A stretch of 64,000 bases of DNA from Xylocopa sonorina. Taxonomy: Eukaryota > Arthropoda > Insecta > Hymenoptera > Apidae. The stretch's first letter is position 1. Every line of letters starts with the position of its first letter. Positions 1 through 14,975 of this stretch are shown one piece after another. The notes beneath the pieces are model-generated. The model did not search any database, was not told the DNA's origin, and worked only from the letters and a program-made list of their open reading frames with translations. The stretch covers positions 1,302,001 through 1,366,000 of the forward strand of contig NW_027490116.1 in NCBI RefSeq assembly GCF_050948175.1. The letters are read 5' to 3'. A program made the translations under genes and the position numbers.

Positions 1-1380
1 ATACGAGATATACATGACACTTCGCAATGAATATTATATCTTCTCATGAAACATAGCAGTGAGATGCGGTATCGCGTTTTAAGAAGCATTAGAACTCTAT
101 TGCTACGATACGTAGACATCTGCAAACGCTATTTCCTAGCATGGAAGTGTCGCATTTATATTGGTTTGAAGTGAATACGAGATACACATGACACTTCGCA
201 ATGAATATTATATCTTATCATGAAACATAGAAGTGAGGTGCTATATCGCGTTTTGAGAAGCATTAGAACTCTATTGCTACGATACGTAGACATCTGCAAA
301 CGCTATTTCCTAGCATGGAAGTGTCGCATTTACATTCTTTTGAAGTGAATACGAGGTATACATGACACTTCGCAATGAGTATTATATCTTATCATGAGAC
401 ATAGCAGTGAGATGCGATATCGCGTTTTAAGGAGCATTAGAACTCTATTGCTACGACACGTAGACATCTGCAAACGCTATTTCCTAGCATGGAAGTGTCG
501 CATTTACATTCATTTGAAGTGAATACGAGGTATATATGACGCTTCGCAATGAATATTATACCTTATCATGAAACATAGAAGAGAGATGCGATATCGCGTT
601 TTAGGAAGCATTGGAACTCTATTGCTGCGATACGTAGACATCTGCAAACGCTATTTCCTAGCATGGAAGTGTCGCATTTACATTCTTTTGATGTGAATAC
701 GTGATATACATGACACTTCGCAATGAATATTGTACCTTATAGTGAAACATAGAAGAGACGTGCGATATCGCGTTTTAGGAAGCATTGTAACTCTATTGCT
801 GCGATACGTAGACATCTGCAAACGCTATTTCCTAGCATGGAAGTGTCGCATTTACATTCGTTTGAAGTGAATACGAGATATACATGACACTTCGCAATGA
901 ATATTATATCTTATCATGAAACATAGGAATGAGGTGCTATATCGCATTTTGAGAAGCATTAGAGCTTTATTGCTACGATACGTAGACATCTGCAAACGCT
1001 ATTTCCTAGCATGGAAGTGTCTTATTTACGTTCTTTTGAAGTGAATACGAGGTATACATGACACTTCGCAATGAATATTATATCTTATCATGAAACATAG
1101 AAGTGAGATGCGATATCGCGTTCTAAGAAGCACTAGAACTCTATTGCTACGATACGTAGACATCTGCAAACAATATTTTCTAGCAAGGAAGTGTCGCACT
1201 TACATTCTTGTGAAGTGAAATCGAGGTATACATGACACTTCGCAATGAATATTATATCTTATCACGAAACATAGAAGTGTGATGCGATATCGCATTTTAA
1301 GAATCATTAGAACTCTATTGTTTCGACACGTAGTCATCTGGAAACGCTATTTCCTAGCAAGGAAGTGTCGCATTTACATC

Positions 1381-4300
1381 CTTTTGAAGTCAATACGAGG
1401 TATACATGACACTTCGCAATGAATATTATATCTGATCATGAAACATAGAAATGAGATGCGACATCTCGTTTTAAGAAGCATTAGAACTCTATTGCTACGA
1501 TACGTAGACATCTGCAAACGCTATTTCCTAGGATGGGAGGGTCGCATTTACATTCTTTTGAAGTGAGTACGAGGTATACATAACACTCCATAATGAAAAT
1601 TATATCTTCTCATGAAACATAGCAGTGTGATGCGATATCGCGTTTTAAGAAGCATTAGAACTCTATTGCTACGATACGTAGACATTTGTAAAGGCTATTC
1701 CCTAGCAGGGAAGGGTCGCACTTACATTCTTTTGAAGTGAGAACGAGGTATACATAACACTCCATAATGAATATTATATCTTCTCATGAAACATAGAAGA
1801 GTGATGCGACATCGCGTTTTAGGAAGCATTGGATCTCTATTGCTGCGATACGTAGACATCTGCAAACGCTATTTCCTAGCATGGAAGTGTCGCATTTACA
1901 TTCTTTTGAAGTGAATACGAGGTATACATGACACTTCGCAATGAATATTATATCTTATCATGAAACATAGGAATGAGGTGCTATATCGCGTTTTGAGAAG
2001 CATTAGAACTCTATTGCTACGATACGTAGACATCTGCAAACGCTATTTCCTAGCATGGAAGTGTCGCATTTACATTCTATTGAAGTGAATACGAGGTATA
2101 CATGACACTTCGCAATGAATATTATATCTTATCATGAAACATAGGAATGAGGTGCTATATCGCATTTTGAGAAGCATTAGAGCTCTATTGCTACGATACG
2201 TAGACATCTGCAAACGCTATTTCCTAGCATGGAAGTGTCGCATTATATTCTTTTGAAGTCAATACGAGGTATACATGACACTTCGCAATGAATATTATAT
2301 CTTATCATGAAACATAGAAGTGAGATGCGATATCGCGTTCTAAGAAGCACTAGAACTCTATTGCTACGATACGTAGACATCTGCAAACAATATTTTCTAG
2401 CAAGGAAGTGTCGCATTTACATTCTTGTGAAGTGAAATCGAGGTATACATGACACTTCGCAATGAATATTATATCTTATCACGAAACATAGAAGTGTGAT
2501 GCGATATCGCATTTTAAGAAGCATTAGAACCCTATTGCTACGATACGTAGTCATCTGCAAACGCTATTTCCTAGCATGGAAGTGTCGCATTTACATTCTT
2601 TTGAAGTGAGTACGAGATATACATGACACTTCGCAATGAATATTATATCTTCTCATGAAACATAGCAGTGAGATGCGATATCGCGTTTTAGGAAGCATTG
2701 GATCTCTATTGCTGCGATACGTAGACATCTGCAAACGCTATTTCCTAGCATGGAAGTGTCGCATTTACATTCTTTTGAAGTGAATACGAGGTATACATGA
2801 CAATTCGCAATGAATATTATATCTTGTCATGAAACATAGCAGTGAGATGCGATATCGCGTTTTAAGAAGCATTAGAACTATATTGCTACGATACGTAGAC
2901 ATCTGCAAACGCTATTTCCTAGTATGGGATGGTCGCATTTACATTCTTTTGATGTGAATACGAGATATACATGACACTTCGCAATGAATATTATATCTTC
3001 TCATGAAACATAGCAGTGAGATGCGATATCGCGTTTTAAGAAGCATTAGAACTCTATTGCTACGATACGTAGACATCTGCAAACGCTATTTCCTAGCATG
3101 GAAGTGTCGCATTCACATTCGTTTGAAGTGAATACGAGATATACATGACACTTCGCAGTGAATATTATATCTTATCATGAAACATAGAAGTGAGATGCGA
3201 TATGTCATTTTAAGAATCATTAGAACTCTATTGTTTCGACACGTAGTCATCTGGAAACGCTATTTCCTAGCAAGGAAGTGTCGCATTTACATCCTTTTGA
3301 AGTCAATACGAGGTATACATGACACTTCGCAATGAATATTATATCTGATCGTGAAACATAGAAATGAGATGCGACATCTCGTTTTAAGAAGCATTAGAAC
3401 TCTATTGCTACGATACGTAGACATCTGCAAACGCTATTTCCTAGGATGGGAGGGTCGCATTTACATTCTTTGGAAGTGAGTACGAGGTATACATAACACT
3501 CCATAATGAAAATTATATCTTCTCATGAAACATAGCAGTGTGATGCGATATCGCGTTTTAAGAAGCATTAGAACTCTATTGCTACGATACGTAGACATTT
3601 GTAAAGGCTATTCCCTAGCATGGAAGGGTCGCACTTACATTCTTTTGAAGTGAGAACGAGGTATACATAACACTCCATAATGAATATTATATCTTCTCAT
3701 GAAACATAGAAGAGTGATGCGATATCGCGTTTTAGGAAGCATTGGATCTCTATTGCTGCGATACGTAGACATCTGCAAACGCTATTTCCTAGCATGGAAG
3801 TGTCGCATTTACATTCTTTTGAAGTGAATACGAGGTATACATGACACTTCGCAATGAATATTATATCTTATCATGAAACATAGGAATGAGGTGCTATATC
3901 GCGTTTTGAGAAGCATTAGAACTCTATTGCTACGATACGTAGACATCTGCAAACGCTATTTCCTAGCATGGAAGTGTCGCATTTACATTCTATTGAAGTG
4001 AATACGAGGTATACATGACACTTCGCAATGAATATTATATCTTATCATGAAACATAGGAATGAGGTGCTATATCGCATTTTGAGAAGCATTAGAGCTCTA
4101 TTGCTACGATACGTAGACATCTGCAAACGCTATTTCCTAGCATGGAAGTGTCGCATTTACATTCTTTTGAAGTCAATACGAGGTATACATGACACTTCGC
4201 AATGAATATTATATCTTATCATGAAACATAGAAGTGAGATGCGATATCGCGTTCTAAGAAGCACTAGAACTCTATTGCTACGATACGTAGACATCTGCAA

Positions 4301-5446
4301 ACAATATTTTCTAGCAAGGAAGTGTCGCACTTACATTCTTGTGAAGTGAAATCGAGGTATACATGACAATTCGCAATGAATATTATATCTTATCACGAAA
4401 CATAGAAGTGTGATGCGATATCGCATTTTAAGAATCATTAGAACTCTATTGTTTCGACACGTAGTCATCTGGAAACGCTATTTCCTAGCAAGGAAGTGTC
4501 GCATTTACATCCTTTTGAAGTCAATACGAGGTATACATGACACTTCGCAATGAATATTATATCTGATCATGAAACATAGAAATGAGATGCGACATCTCGT
4601 TTTAAGAAGCATTAGAACTCTATTGCTACGATACGTAGACATCTGCAAACGCTATTTCCTAGGATGGGAGGGTCGCATTTACATTCTTTTGAAGTGAGTA
4701 CGAGGTATACATAACACTCCATAATGAAAATTATATCTTCTCATGAAACATAGCAGTGTGATGCGATATCGCGTTTTAAGAAGCATTAGAACTCTATTGC
4801 TACGATACGTAGACATTTGTAAAGGCTATTCCCTAGCATGGAAGGGTCGCACTTACATTCTTTTGAAGTGAGAACGAGGTATACATAACACTCCATAATG
4901 AATATTATATCTTCTCATGAAACATAGAAGAGTGATGCGATATCGCGTTTTAGGAAGCATTGGATCTCTATTGCTGCGATACGTAGACATCTGCAAACGC
5001 TATTTCCTAGCATGGAAGTGTCGCATTTACATTCTTTTGAAGTGAATACGAGGTATACATGACACTTCGCAATGAATATTATATCTTATCATGAAACATA
5101 GGAATGAGGTGCTATATCGCGTTTTGAGAAGCATTAGAACTGTATTGCTACGATACGTAGACATCTGCAAACGCTATTTCCTAGCATGGAAGTGTCGCAT
5201 TTACATTCTATTGAAGTGAATACGAGGTATACATGACACTTCGCAATGAATATTATATCTTATCATGAAACATAGGAATGAGGTGCTATATCGCATTTTG
5301 AGAAGCATTAGAGCTCTATTGCTACGATACGTAGACATCTGCAAACGCTATTTCCTAGCATGGAAGTGTCGCATTATATTCTTTTGAAGTCAATACGAGG
5401 TATACATGACACTTCGCAATGAATATTATATCTTATCATGAAACAT
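1381..5446 (+). repeat. Higher-order repeat with 11- and 7-monomer steps (left part of block 1)
   Basis: The junction CATCCTTTTGAAGTCAATACG followed by the ATATCTGATC variant recurs, with CTTTTGAAGTC starting at 1,381, 3,294 and 4,512. The steps are 1,913 bp (11 monomers minus 1 bp) and 1,218 bp (7 monomers). The 1-bp-deleted variant GTCGCATTATATTC appears at 2,241 and again 3,131 bp later at 5,372, as expected if 1,381-2,310 and 4,512-5,446 are copies of one another. The copies diverge after about 5,446, where a different monomer type follows. Confidence 0.85.
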
Positions 5447-8159
5447 AGGAATGAGGTGCTATATCGCGTTTTGAGAAGCATTAGAACTCTATTGCTACGA
5501 TACGTAGACATCTGCAAACGCTATTTCCTAGCATGGAAGTGTCGCATTTACATTCTATTGAAGTGAATACGAGGTATACATGACACTTCGCAATGAATAT
5601 TATATCTTATCATGAAACATAGGAATGAGGTGCTATATCGCATTTTGAGAAGCATTAGAGCTCTATTGCTACGATACGTAGACATCTGCAAACGCTATTT
5701 CCTAGCATGGAAGTGTCTTATTTACGTTCTTTTGAAGTGAATACGAGGTATACATGACACTTCGCAATGAATATTATATCTTATCATGAAACATAGCAGT
5801 GAGATGCGATATCGCGTTTTAAGAAGCATTAGAACTATATTGCTACGATACGTAGACATCTGCAAACGCTATTTCCTAGTATGGGATGGTCGCATTTACA
5901 TTCTTTTGATGTGAATACGAGATATACATGACACTTCGCAATGAATATTATATCTTCTCATGAAACATAGCAGTAAGATGCGATATCGCGTTTTAAGAAG
6001 CATTAGAACTCTATTGCTACGATACGTAGACATCTGCAAACGCTATTTCCTAGCATGGAAGTGTCGCATTTACATTCTATTGAAGTGAATACGAGGTATA
6101 CATGACACTTCGCAATGAATATTATATCTTATCATGAAACATAGGAATGAGGTGCTATATCGCATTTTGAGAAGCATTAGAGCTCTATTGCTACGATACG
6201 TAGACATCTGCAAACGCTATTTCCTAGCATGGAAGTGTCTTATTTACGTTCTTTTGAAGTGAATACGAGGTATACATGACACTTCGCAATGAATATTATA
6301 TCTTATCATGAAACATAGCAGTGAGATGCGATATCGCGTTTTAAGAAGCATTAGAACTATATTGCTACGATACGTAGACATCTGCAAACGCTATTTCCTA
6401 GTATGGGATGGTCGCATTTACATTCTTTTGATGTGAATACGAGATATACATGACACTTCGCAATGAATATTATATCTTCTCATGAAACATAGCAGTAAGA
6501 TGCGATATCGCGTTTTAAGAAGCATTAGAACTCTATTGCTACGATACGTAGACATCTGCAAACGCTATTTCCTAGCATGGAAGTGTCGCATTCACATTCG
6601 TTTGAAGTGAATACGAGATATACATGACACTTCGCAGTGAATATTATATCTTATCATGAAACATAGAAGTGAGATGCGATATGTCATTTTAAGAATCATT
6701 AGAACTCTATTGTTTCGACACGTAGTCATCTGGAAACGCTATTTCCTAGCAAGGAAGTGTCGCATTTACATCCTTTTGAAGTCAATATGAGGTATACATG
6801 ACACTTCGCAATGAATATTATATCTGATCGTGAAACATAGAAATGAGATGCGACATCTCGTTTTAAGAAGCATTAGAACTCTATTGCTACGATACGTAGA
6901 CATCTGCAAACGCTATTTCCTAGGATGGGAGGGTCGCATTTACATTCTTTTGAAGTGAGTACGAGGTATACATAACACTCCATAATGAATATCATATCTT
7001 CTCATGAAACATAGAAGTGTGATGCGATATCGCGTTTTAGGAAGCATTGGATCTCTATTGCTGCGATACGTAGACATCTGCAAACGCTATTTCCTAGCAT
7101 GGAAGTGTCTTATTTACGTTCTTTTGAAGTGAATACGAGGTATACATGACACTTCGCAATGAATATTATATCTTATCATGAAACATAGAAGTGAGATGCG
7201 ATATGGCAATTTAAGAATCATTAGAACTCTATTGTTTCGACACGTAGTCATCTGGAAACGCTATTTCCTAGCAAGGAAGTGTCGCATTTACATCCTTTTG
7301 AAGTCAATACGAGGTATACATGACACTTCGCAATGAATATTATATCTTATCATGAAACATAGGAATGAGGTGCTATATCGAGTTTTGTGAAGCATTAGAA
7401 CTCTATTGCCTATATACGTAGACATCTGCAAACTCTATTTCCTTGCCAGGAAATTTCGCACTTACATTCCACTGAAGTGAATACGAGGTATACATAACAT
7501 TACACAATGAATATTATATCTTATTACGAAACATAGAAATGAAATACGACATCTCGTTTTAAGAAACATTAGAACTCTATTGCTACGATACGTAGACATC
7601 TGCAAACGCTATTTCCTAGCAGGGAAGTGTCGCATTTACATTCTTTTGATGTGAATACGAGATATACATGACACTTCGCAATGAATATTATATCTTCTCA
7701 TGAAACATAGCAGTGAGATGCGATATCGCGTTTTAAGAAGCATTAGAACTCTATTGCTACGATACGTAGACATTTGCAAAGGCTATTCCCTAGCATGGAA
7801 GGGTCGCACTTACATTCTTTTGAAGTGAGTACGAGGTATACATAACACTCCGTAATGAATATTATATCTTCTCATGAGACATAGAAGAGTGATGCGATAT
7901 CGCGTTTTAGGAAGCATTGGAACTCTATTGCTGCGATACGTAGACATCTGCAAACGCTATTTCCTAGCATGGAAGTGTCGCATTTACATTCTTTTGGTGT
8001 GAATACGAGATATACATGACACTTCGCAAAGAATATTATATCTTCTCATGAAACATAGCAGTGAGATGCGATATCGCGTTTTAAGAAGCATTAGAACTCT
8101 ATTGCTACGAAACGTAGACATCTGCAAACGCTATTTCCTAGTATGGGATTGTCGCATTT

Positions 8160-10844
8160 ACATTCTTTTGAAGTGAGTACGAGGTATACATAACACTCCA
8201 TAATGAATATTATATCTTCTCATGAAACATAGAAGATTGATGCGATATCGCGTTTTAGGAAGCATTGGATCACTATTGCTGCGATACGTAGACATCTGCA
8301 AACGCTATTTCCTAGCATGGAAGTGTCGCATTTACATTCTTTTGAAGTGAATACGAGGTATACATGACACTTCGCAATGAATATTATATCTTATCATGAA
8401 ACATAGAAGTGAGATGCGATATCGCGTTCTAAGAAGCACTAGAACTCTATTGCTACGATACGTAGACATCTGCAAACGCTATTTCCTAGCATGGAGGTGT
8501 CGCATTTACATTCTTGTGAAGTGAAATCGAGGTATACATGACACTTCGCAATGAATATTATATCTTATCACGAAACATAGAAGTGTGATGCGATATCGCA
8601 TTTTAAGAAGCATTAGAACTCTATTGCTACGATACGTATTCATCTGCAAACGCTACTTCCTAGCATGGAAGTGTCGCATTTACATTCTTTTGAAGTGAAT
8701 ACGAGGTATACATGACACTTCGCAATGAATATTATATCTTCTCATGAAACATAGGAATGAGGTGCTATATCGCGTTTTGAGAAGCATTAGAACTCTATTG
8801 CTACGATACGTAGACATCTGCAAACGCTATTTCCTAGCATGGAAGTGTCGCATTTACATTCGTTTGAAGTGAATACGAGATATACATGACACTTCGCAGT
8901 GAATATTATATCTTATCATGAAACATAGAAGTGAGATGCGATATGTCATTTTAAGAATCATTAGAACTCTATTGTTTCGACACGTAGTCATCTGGAAACG
9001 CTATTTCCTAGCAAGGAAGTGTCGCATTTACATCCTTTTGAAGTCAATACGAGGTATACATGACACTTCGCAATGAATATTATATCTGATCATGAAACAT
9101 AGAAATGAGATGCGACATCTCGTTTTAAGAAGCATTAGAACTCTATTGCTACGATACGTAGACATCTGCAAACGCTATTTCCTAGGATGGGAGGGTCGCA
9201 TTTACATTCTTTTGAAGTGAGTACGAGGTATACATAACACTTCGTAATGAATATTATACCTTATCATGAAACATAGAAAAATGATGCGATATCGCGTTTT
9301 AGGAAGCATTGGAACTCTATTGCTGCGATACGTAGACATCTGCAAACGCTATTTCCTAGCATGGAAATGTCGCATTTACATTCTTCTGATGTGAATACGA
9401 GATATACATGACACTTCGCAATGAATATTATATCTTCTCATGAAACACAGCAGTGAGATGCGATATCGCGTTTTAAGAAGCATTAGAACTCTATTGCTAC
9501 GATACGTAGACATCTGCAAACGCTATTTCCTAGCATGGAGGTGTCGCATTTACATTCGTTTGAAGTGAATACGATATATACATGACACTTCGCAATGAAT
9601 ATTATATCTTCTCATGAAACATAGCAGTGAGATGCGATATCGCGTTTTAAGAAGCATTAGAACTCTATTGCTACGATACGTAGACATCTGCAAACGCTAT
9701 TTCCTAGCATGGAAGTGTCGCATTTACATTCGTTTGAAGTGAATACGAGATATACATGACACTTCGCAGTGAATATTATATCTTATCATGAAACATAGAA
9801 GTGAGATGCGATATGTCATTTTAAGAATCATTAGAACTCTATTGTTTCGACACGTAGTCATCTGGAAACGCTATTTCCTAGCAAGGAAGTGTCGCATTTA
9901 CATCCTTTTGAAGTCAATACGAGGTATACATGACACTTCGCAATGAATATTATATCTGATCATGAAACATAGAAATGAGATGCGACATCTCGTTTTAAGA
10001 AGCATTGGAACTCTATTGCTACGATACGTAGACATCTGCAAACGCTATTTCCTAGGATGGGAGGGTCGCATTTACATTCTTTTGAAGTGAGTACGAGGTA
10101 TACATAACACTCCATAATGAATATTATATCTTCTCATGAAACATAGGAGAGTGATGCGATATCGCGTTTTAGGAAGCATTGGATCTCTATTGCTGCGATA
10201 CGTAGACATCTGCAAACGCTATTTCCTAGCATGGAAGTGTCGCATTTACATTCTTTTGAAGTGAATACGAGGTATACATGACACTTCGCAATGAATATTA
10301 TATCTTATCATGAAACATAGAAGTGAGATGCGATATCGCATTCTAAGAAGCACTAGAACTCTATTGCTACGATACGTAGACATCTGCAAACGCTATTTCC
10401 TAGCATGGAGGTGTCGCATTTACATTCTTGTGAAGTGAAATCGAGGTATACATGACACTTCGCAATGAATATTATATCTTATCACGAAACATAGAAGTGT
10501 GATGCGATATCGCATTTTAAGAAGCATTAGAACTCTATTGCTACGATACGTATTCATCTGCAAACGCTACTTCCTAGCATGGAAGTGTCGCATTTACATT
10601 CTTTTGAAGTGAATACGAGGTATACATGACACTTCGCAATGAATATTATATCTTCTCATGAAACATAGGAATGAGGTGCTATATCGCGTTTTGAGAAGCA
10701 TTAGAACTCTATTGCTACGATACGTAGACATCTGCAAACGCTATTTCCTAGCATGGAAGTGTCGCATTTACATTCGTTTGAAGTGAATACGAGATATACA
10801 TGACACTTCGCAGTGAATATTATATCTTATCATGAAACATAGGA
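8160..10844 (+). repeat. Recurring segments with 11- and 5-monomer offsets in block 1
   Basis: A segment of about 770 bp (8,160-8,930) recurs 1,914 bp downstream (10,074-10,844). It is tagged by the private variant CGTATTCATCTGCAAACGC, with CATCTG at 8,641 and 10,555. An overlapping block tagged CGCAGTGAATATT and ATATGTCATT recurs at an 870-bp (5-monomer) offset, 8,851 against 9,721. The overlapping offsets imply successive unequal exchanges with different registers rather than one clean amplification. Confidence 0.75.
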
Positions 10845-12540
10845 ATGAGGTGCTATATCGCGTTTTGAGAAGCATTAGAACTCTATTGCTACGATACGTA
10901 GACATCTGCAAACGCTATTTCCTAGCATGGAAGTGTCGCATTTACATTCTTTTGAAGTGAATACGAGGTATACATGACACTTCGCAATGAATACTATACC
11001 TTATCATGAAACATAGAAGAGAGATGCGATATCGCGTTTTAGGAAGCATTGGAAATCTATTGGTGCGATACGTAGACATCTGCAAACGCTATTTCCTAGC
11101 TTGGAAGTGTCGCATTTACATTCGTTTGAAGTGAATACGAGATATACATGACATTTCGCAATGAATATTATATCTTATCATGAAACATAGGAATGAGGTG
11201 CTATATCGCGTTTTGAGAAGCATTAGAGCTCTATTGCTACGATACGTAGACATCTGCAAACGCTATTTCCTAGCATGGAAGTGTCGCATTTACATTCGTT
11301 TGAAGTGAATACGAGGTATACATGACACTTCGCAATGAATATTATATCTTATCATGAAACATAGAAGTGAGATGCGATATCGCGTTCCTAGAAGCACTAG
11401 AACTCTATTGCTACGATACGCAGACATCTGCAAACGCTATTTCCTAGGATGGAAGGGTCGCATTTACATTCTCTTGAAGTGAGTACGAGGTATACATAAC
11501 ATTCCATAATGAATATTATATCTTCTCCTGAAACATAGCAGTGAGATACGATATCGCGTTTTAAGAAGCATTAGAACTCTATTGCTACGATACGAAGACA
11601 TCTGCAAACGCTATATCCTAGCATGGAAGTGTCGCATTTACATTCATTTGAAGTGAATACGAGGTATACATGACGCTTCGCAATGAATATTATACCTTAT
11701 CATGAAACATAGAAGAGAGATGCGATATCGCGTTTTAGGAAGCATTGGAACTCTATTGCTGCGATACGTAGACATCTGCAAACGCTATTTCCTAGGATGG
11801 AAGGGTCGCATTTACATTCTCTTGAAGTGAGTACGAGGTATACATAACACTCCATAATGAATATTATATCTTCTCATGAAACATAGGAGTGAGATGCGAT
11901 ATCGCGTTTTAAGAAGCATTAGAACTCTATTGCTACGATACGAAGACATCTGCAAACGCTATTTCCTAGCATGGAAGTGTCGCATTTACATTCATTTGAA
12001 GTGAATACGAGGTATACATGACGCATCGCAATGAATATTATACCTTATCATGAAACATAGCAGTGAGATGCGATATCGCGTTTTAAGAAGCATTAGAACT
12101 CTATTGCTACGATACGTAGACATCTGCAAACGCTATTTCCTAGCATGGAAGTGTCGCATTTACATTCATTTGAAGTGAAAACGAGGTATACATGACACTA
12201 CGCTATGAATATTATACCTTATCATGAAACATAGAAGAGTGATGCGATATCGCGTTTTAGGAAGCATTGGATTTCTATTGCTGCGATACGTAGACATCTG
12301 CAAACGCTATTTCCTAGCATCGAAGTGTCGCATTTACATTCTTCTGAAGTGAATACGAGGTATACATGACACTTCGCAATGAATATTATATCTTATCATG
12401 AAACATAGGAATGAGGTGCTATATCGCGTTTTGAGAAGCATTAGAACTCTATTTCTACGATACGTATTCATCTGCAAACGCTACTTCCTAGCATGGAAGT
12501 GTCGCATTTACATTCTTTTGAAGTGAATACGAGGTATACA

Positions 12541-14975
12541 TGACAATTCGCAATGAATATTATATCTTGTCATGAAACATAGCAGTGAGATGCGATATCG
12601 CGTTTTAAGAAGCATTAGAACTATATTGCTACGATACGTAGACATCTGCAAACGCTATTTCCTAGTATGGGATGGTCGCATTTACATTCTTTTGATGTGA
12701 ATACGTGATATACATGTCACTTCGCAATGAATATTATATCTTCTCATGAAACATAGCAGTGAGATGCGATATCGCGTTTTAAGAAGCATTAGAACTCTAT
12801 TGCTACGATACGTAGACATCTGCAAACGCTATTTCCTAGCATGGAAGTGTCGCATTTACATTCGTTTGAAGTGAATACGAGATATACATGACACTTCGCA
12901 GTGAATATTATATCTTATCATGAAACATAGAAGTGAGATGCGATATGTCATTTTAAGAATCATTAGAACTCTATTGTTTCGACACGTAGTCATCTGGAAA
13001 CGCTATTTCCTAGCAAGGAAGTGTCGCATTTACATCCTTTTGAAGTCAATACGAGGTATACATGACACTTCGCAATGAATATTATATCTGATCATGAAAC
13101 ATAGAAATGAGATGCGACATCTCGTTTTAAGAAGCATTAGAACTCTATTGCTACGATACGTAGACATCTGCAAACGCTATTTCCTAGGATGGGAGGGTCG
13201 CATTTACATTCTTTTGAAGTGAGTACGAGGTATACATAACACTCCATAATGAATATCATATCTTCTCATGAAACATAGAAGAGTGATGCGATATCGCGTT
13301 TTAGGAAGCATTGGATCTCTATTGCTGCGATACGTAGACATCTGCAAACGCTATTTCCTAGCATGGAAGTGTCTTATTTACGTTCTTTTGAAGTGAATAC
13401 GAGGTATACATGACACTTCGCAATGAATATTATATCTTATCATGAAACATAGAAGTGAGATGCGATATCGCGTTCTAAGAAGCACTAGAACTCTATTGCT
13501 ACGATACGTAGACATCTGCAAACAATATTTTCTAGCAAGGAAGTGTCGCATTTACATTCTTGTGAAGTGAAATCGAGGTATACATGACACTTCGCAATGA
13601 ATATTATATCTTATCACGAAACATAGAAGTGTGATGCGATATCGCATTTTAAGAAGCATTAGAACCCTATTGCTACGATACGTAGTCATCTGCAAACGCT
13701 ATTTCCTAGCATGGAAGTGTCGCATTTACATTCTTTTGAAGTGAGTACGAGATATACATGACAATTCGCAATGAATATTATATCTTGTCATGAAACATAG
13801 CAGTGAGATGCGATATCGCGTTTTAAGAAGCATTAGAACTATATTGCTACGATACGTAGACATCTGCAAACGCTATTTCCTAGTATGGGATGGTCGCATT
13901 TACATTCTTTTGATGTGAATACGTGATATACATGTCACTTCGCAATGAATATTATATCTTCTCATGAAACATAGCAGTGAGATGCGATATCGCGTTTTAA
14001 GAAGCATTAGAACTCTATTGCTACGATACGTAGACATCTGCAAACGCTATTTCCTAGCATGGAAGTGTCGCATTTACATTCGTTTGAAGTGAATACGAGA
14101 TATACATGACACTTCGCAGTGAATATTATATCTTATCATGAAACATAGAAGTGAGATGCGATATGTCATTTTAAGAATCATTAGAACTCTATTGTTTCGA
14201 CACGTAGTCATCTGGAAACGCTATTTCCTAGCAAGGAAGTGTCGCATTTACATCCTTTTGAAGTCAATACGAGGTATACATGACACTTCGCAATGAATAT
14301 TATATCTGATCATGAAACATAGAAATGAGATGCGACATCTCGTTTTAAGAAGCATTAGAACTCTATTGCTACGATACGTAGACATCTGCAAACGCTATTT
14401 CCTAGGATGGGAGGGTCGCATTTACATTCTCTTGAAGTGAGTACGAGGTATACATAACACTCCATAATGAATATCATATCTTCTCATGAAACATAGAAGA
14501 GTGATGCGATATCGCGTTTTAGGAAGCATTGGATCTCTATTGCTGCGATACGTAGACATCTGCAAACGCTATTTCCTAGCATGGAAGTGTCTTATTTACG
14601 TTCTTTTGAAGTGAATACGAGGTATACATGACACTTCGCAATGAATATTATATCTTATCATGAAACATAGAAGTGAGATGCGATATCGCGTTCTAAGAAG
14701 CACTAGAACTCTATTGCTACGATACGTAGACATCTGCAAACAATATTTTCTAGCAAGGAAGTGTCGCATTTACATTCTTGTGAAGTGAAATCGAGGTATA
14801 CATGACACTTCGCAATGAATATTATATCTTATCACGAAACATAGAAGTGTGATGCGATATCGCATTTTAAGAAGCATTAGAACCCTATTGCTACGATACG
14901 TAGTCATCTGCAAACGCTATTTCCTAGCATGGAAGTGTCGCATTTACATTCTTTTGAAGTGAGTACGAGATATAC
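12541..14975 (+). repeat. Tandem 7-monomer (1,218-bp) higher-order repeat
   Basis: Two adjacent near-identical units start at 12,541 and 13,759, exactly 1,218 bp apart. Both open with the variant TGACAATTCGCAATG and carry the same variant order afterwards: ATATTGC, the TATGGGATGG end, CGTGATATACATGTCAC, the ATATGTCATT type, the ATATCTGATC type, then the GTGTCTTATTTACG type. One of the few differences seen is CTTTTGAAG against CTCTTGAAG near 14,431. A further TGACAATTCGC unit starts at 15,673, which is 1,914 bp (11 monomers) on. The high identity indicates recent duplication. Confidence 0.88.

Noticed and set aside
161..185. CENP-B-box-like match around TTCGTTTGAAGTG in some monomers
   Set aside because: Only the first half (TTCG....A) resembles the box. 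The CGGG half is absent, and most monomers have TTCTTTTGAAG, lacking even the CG.
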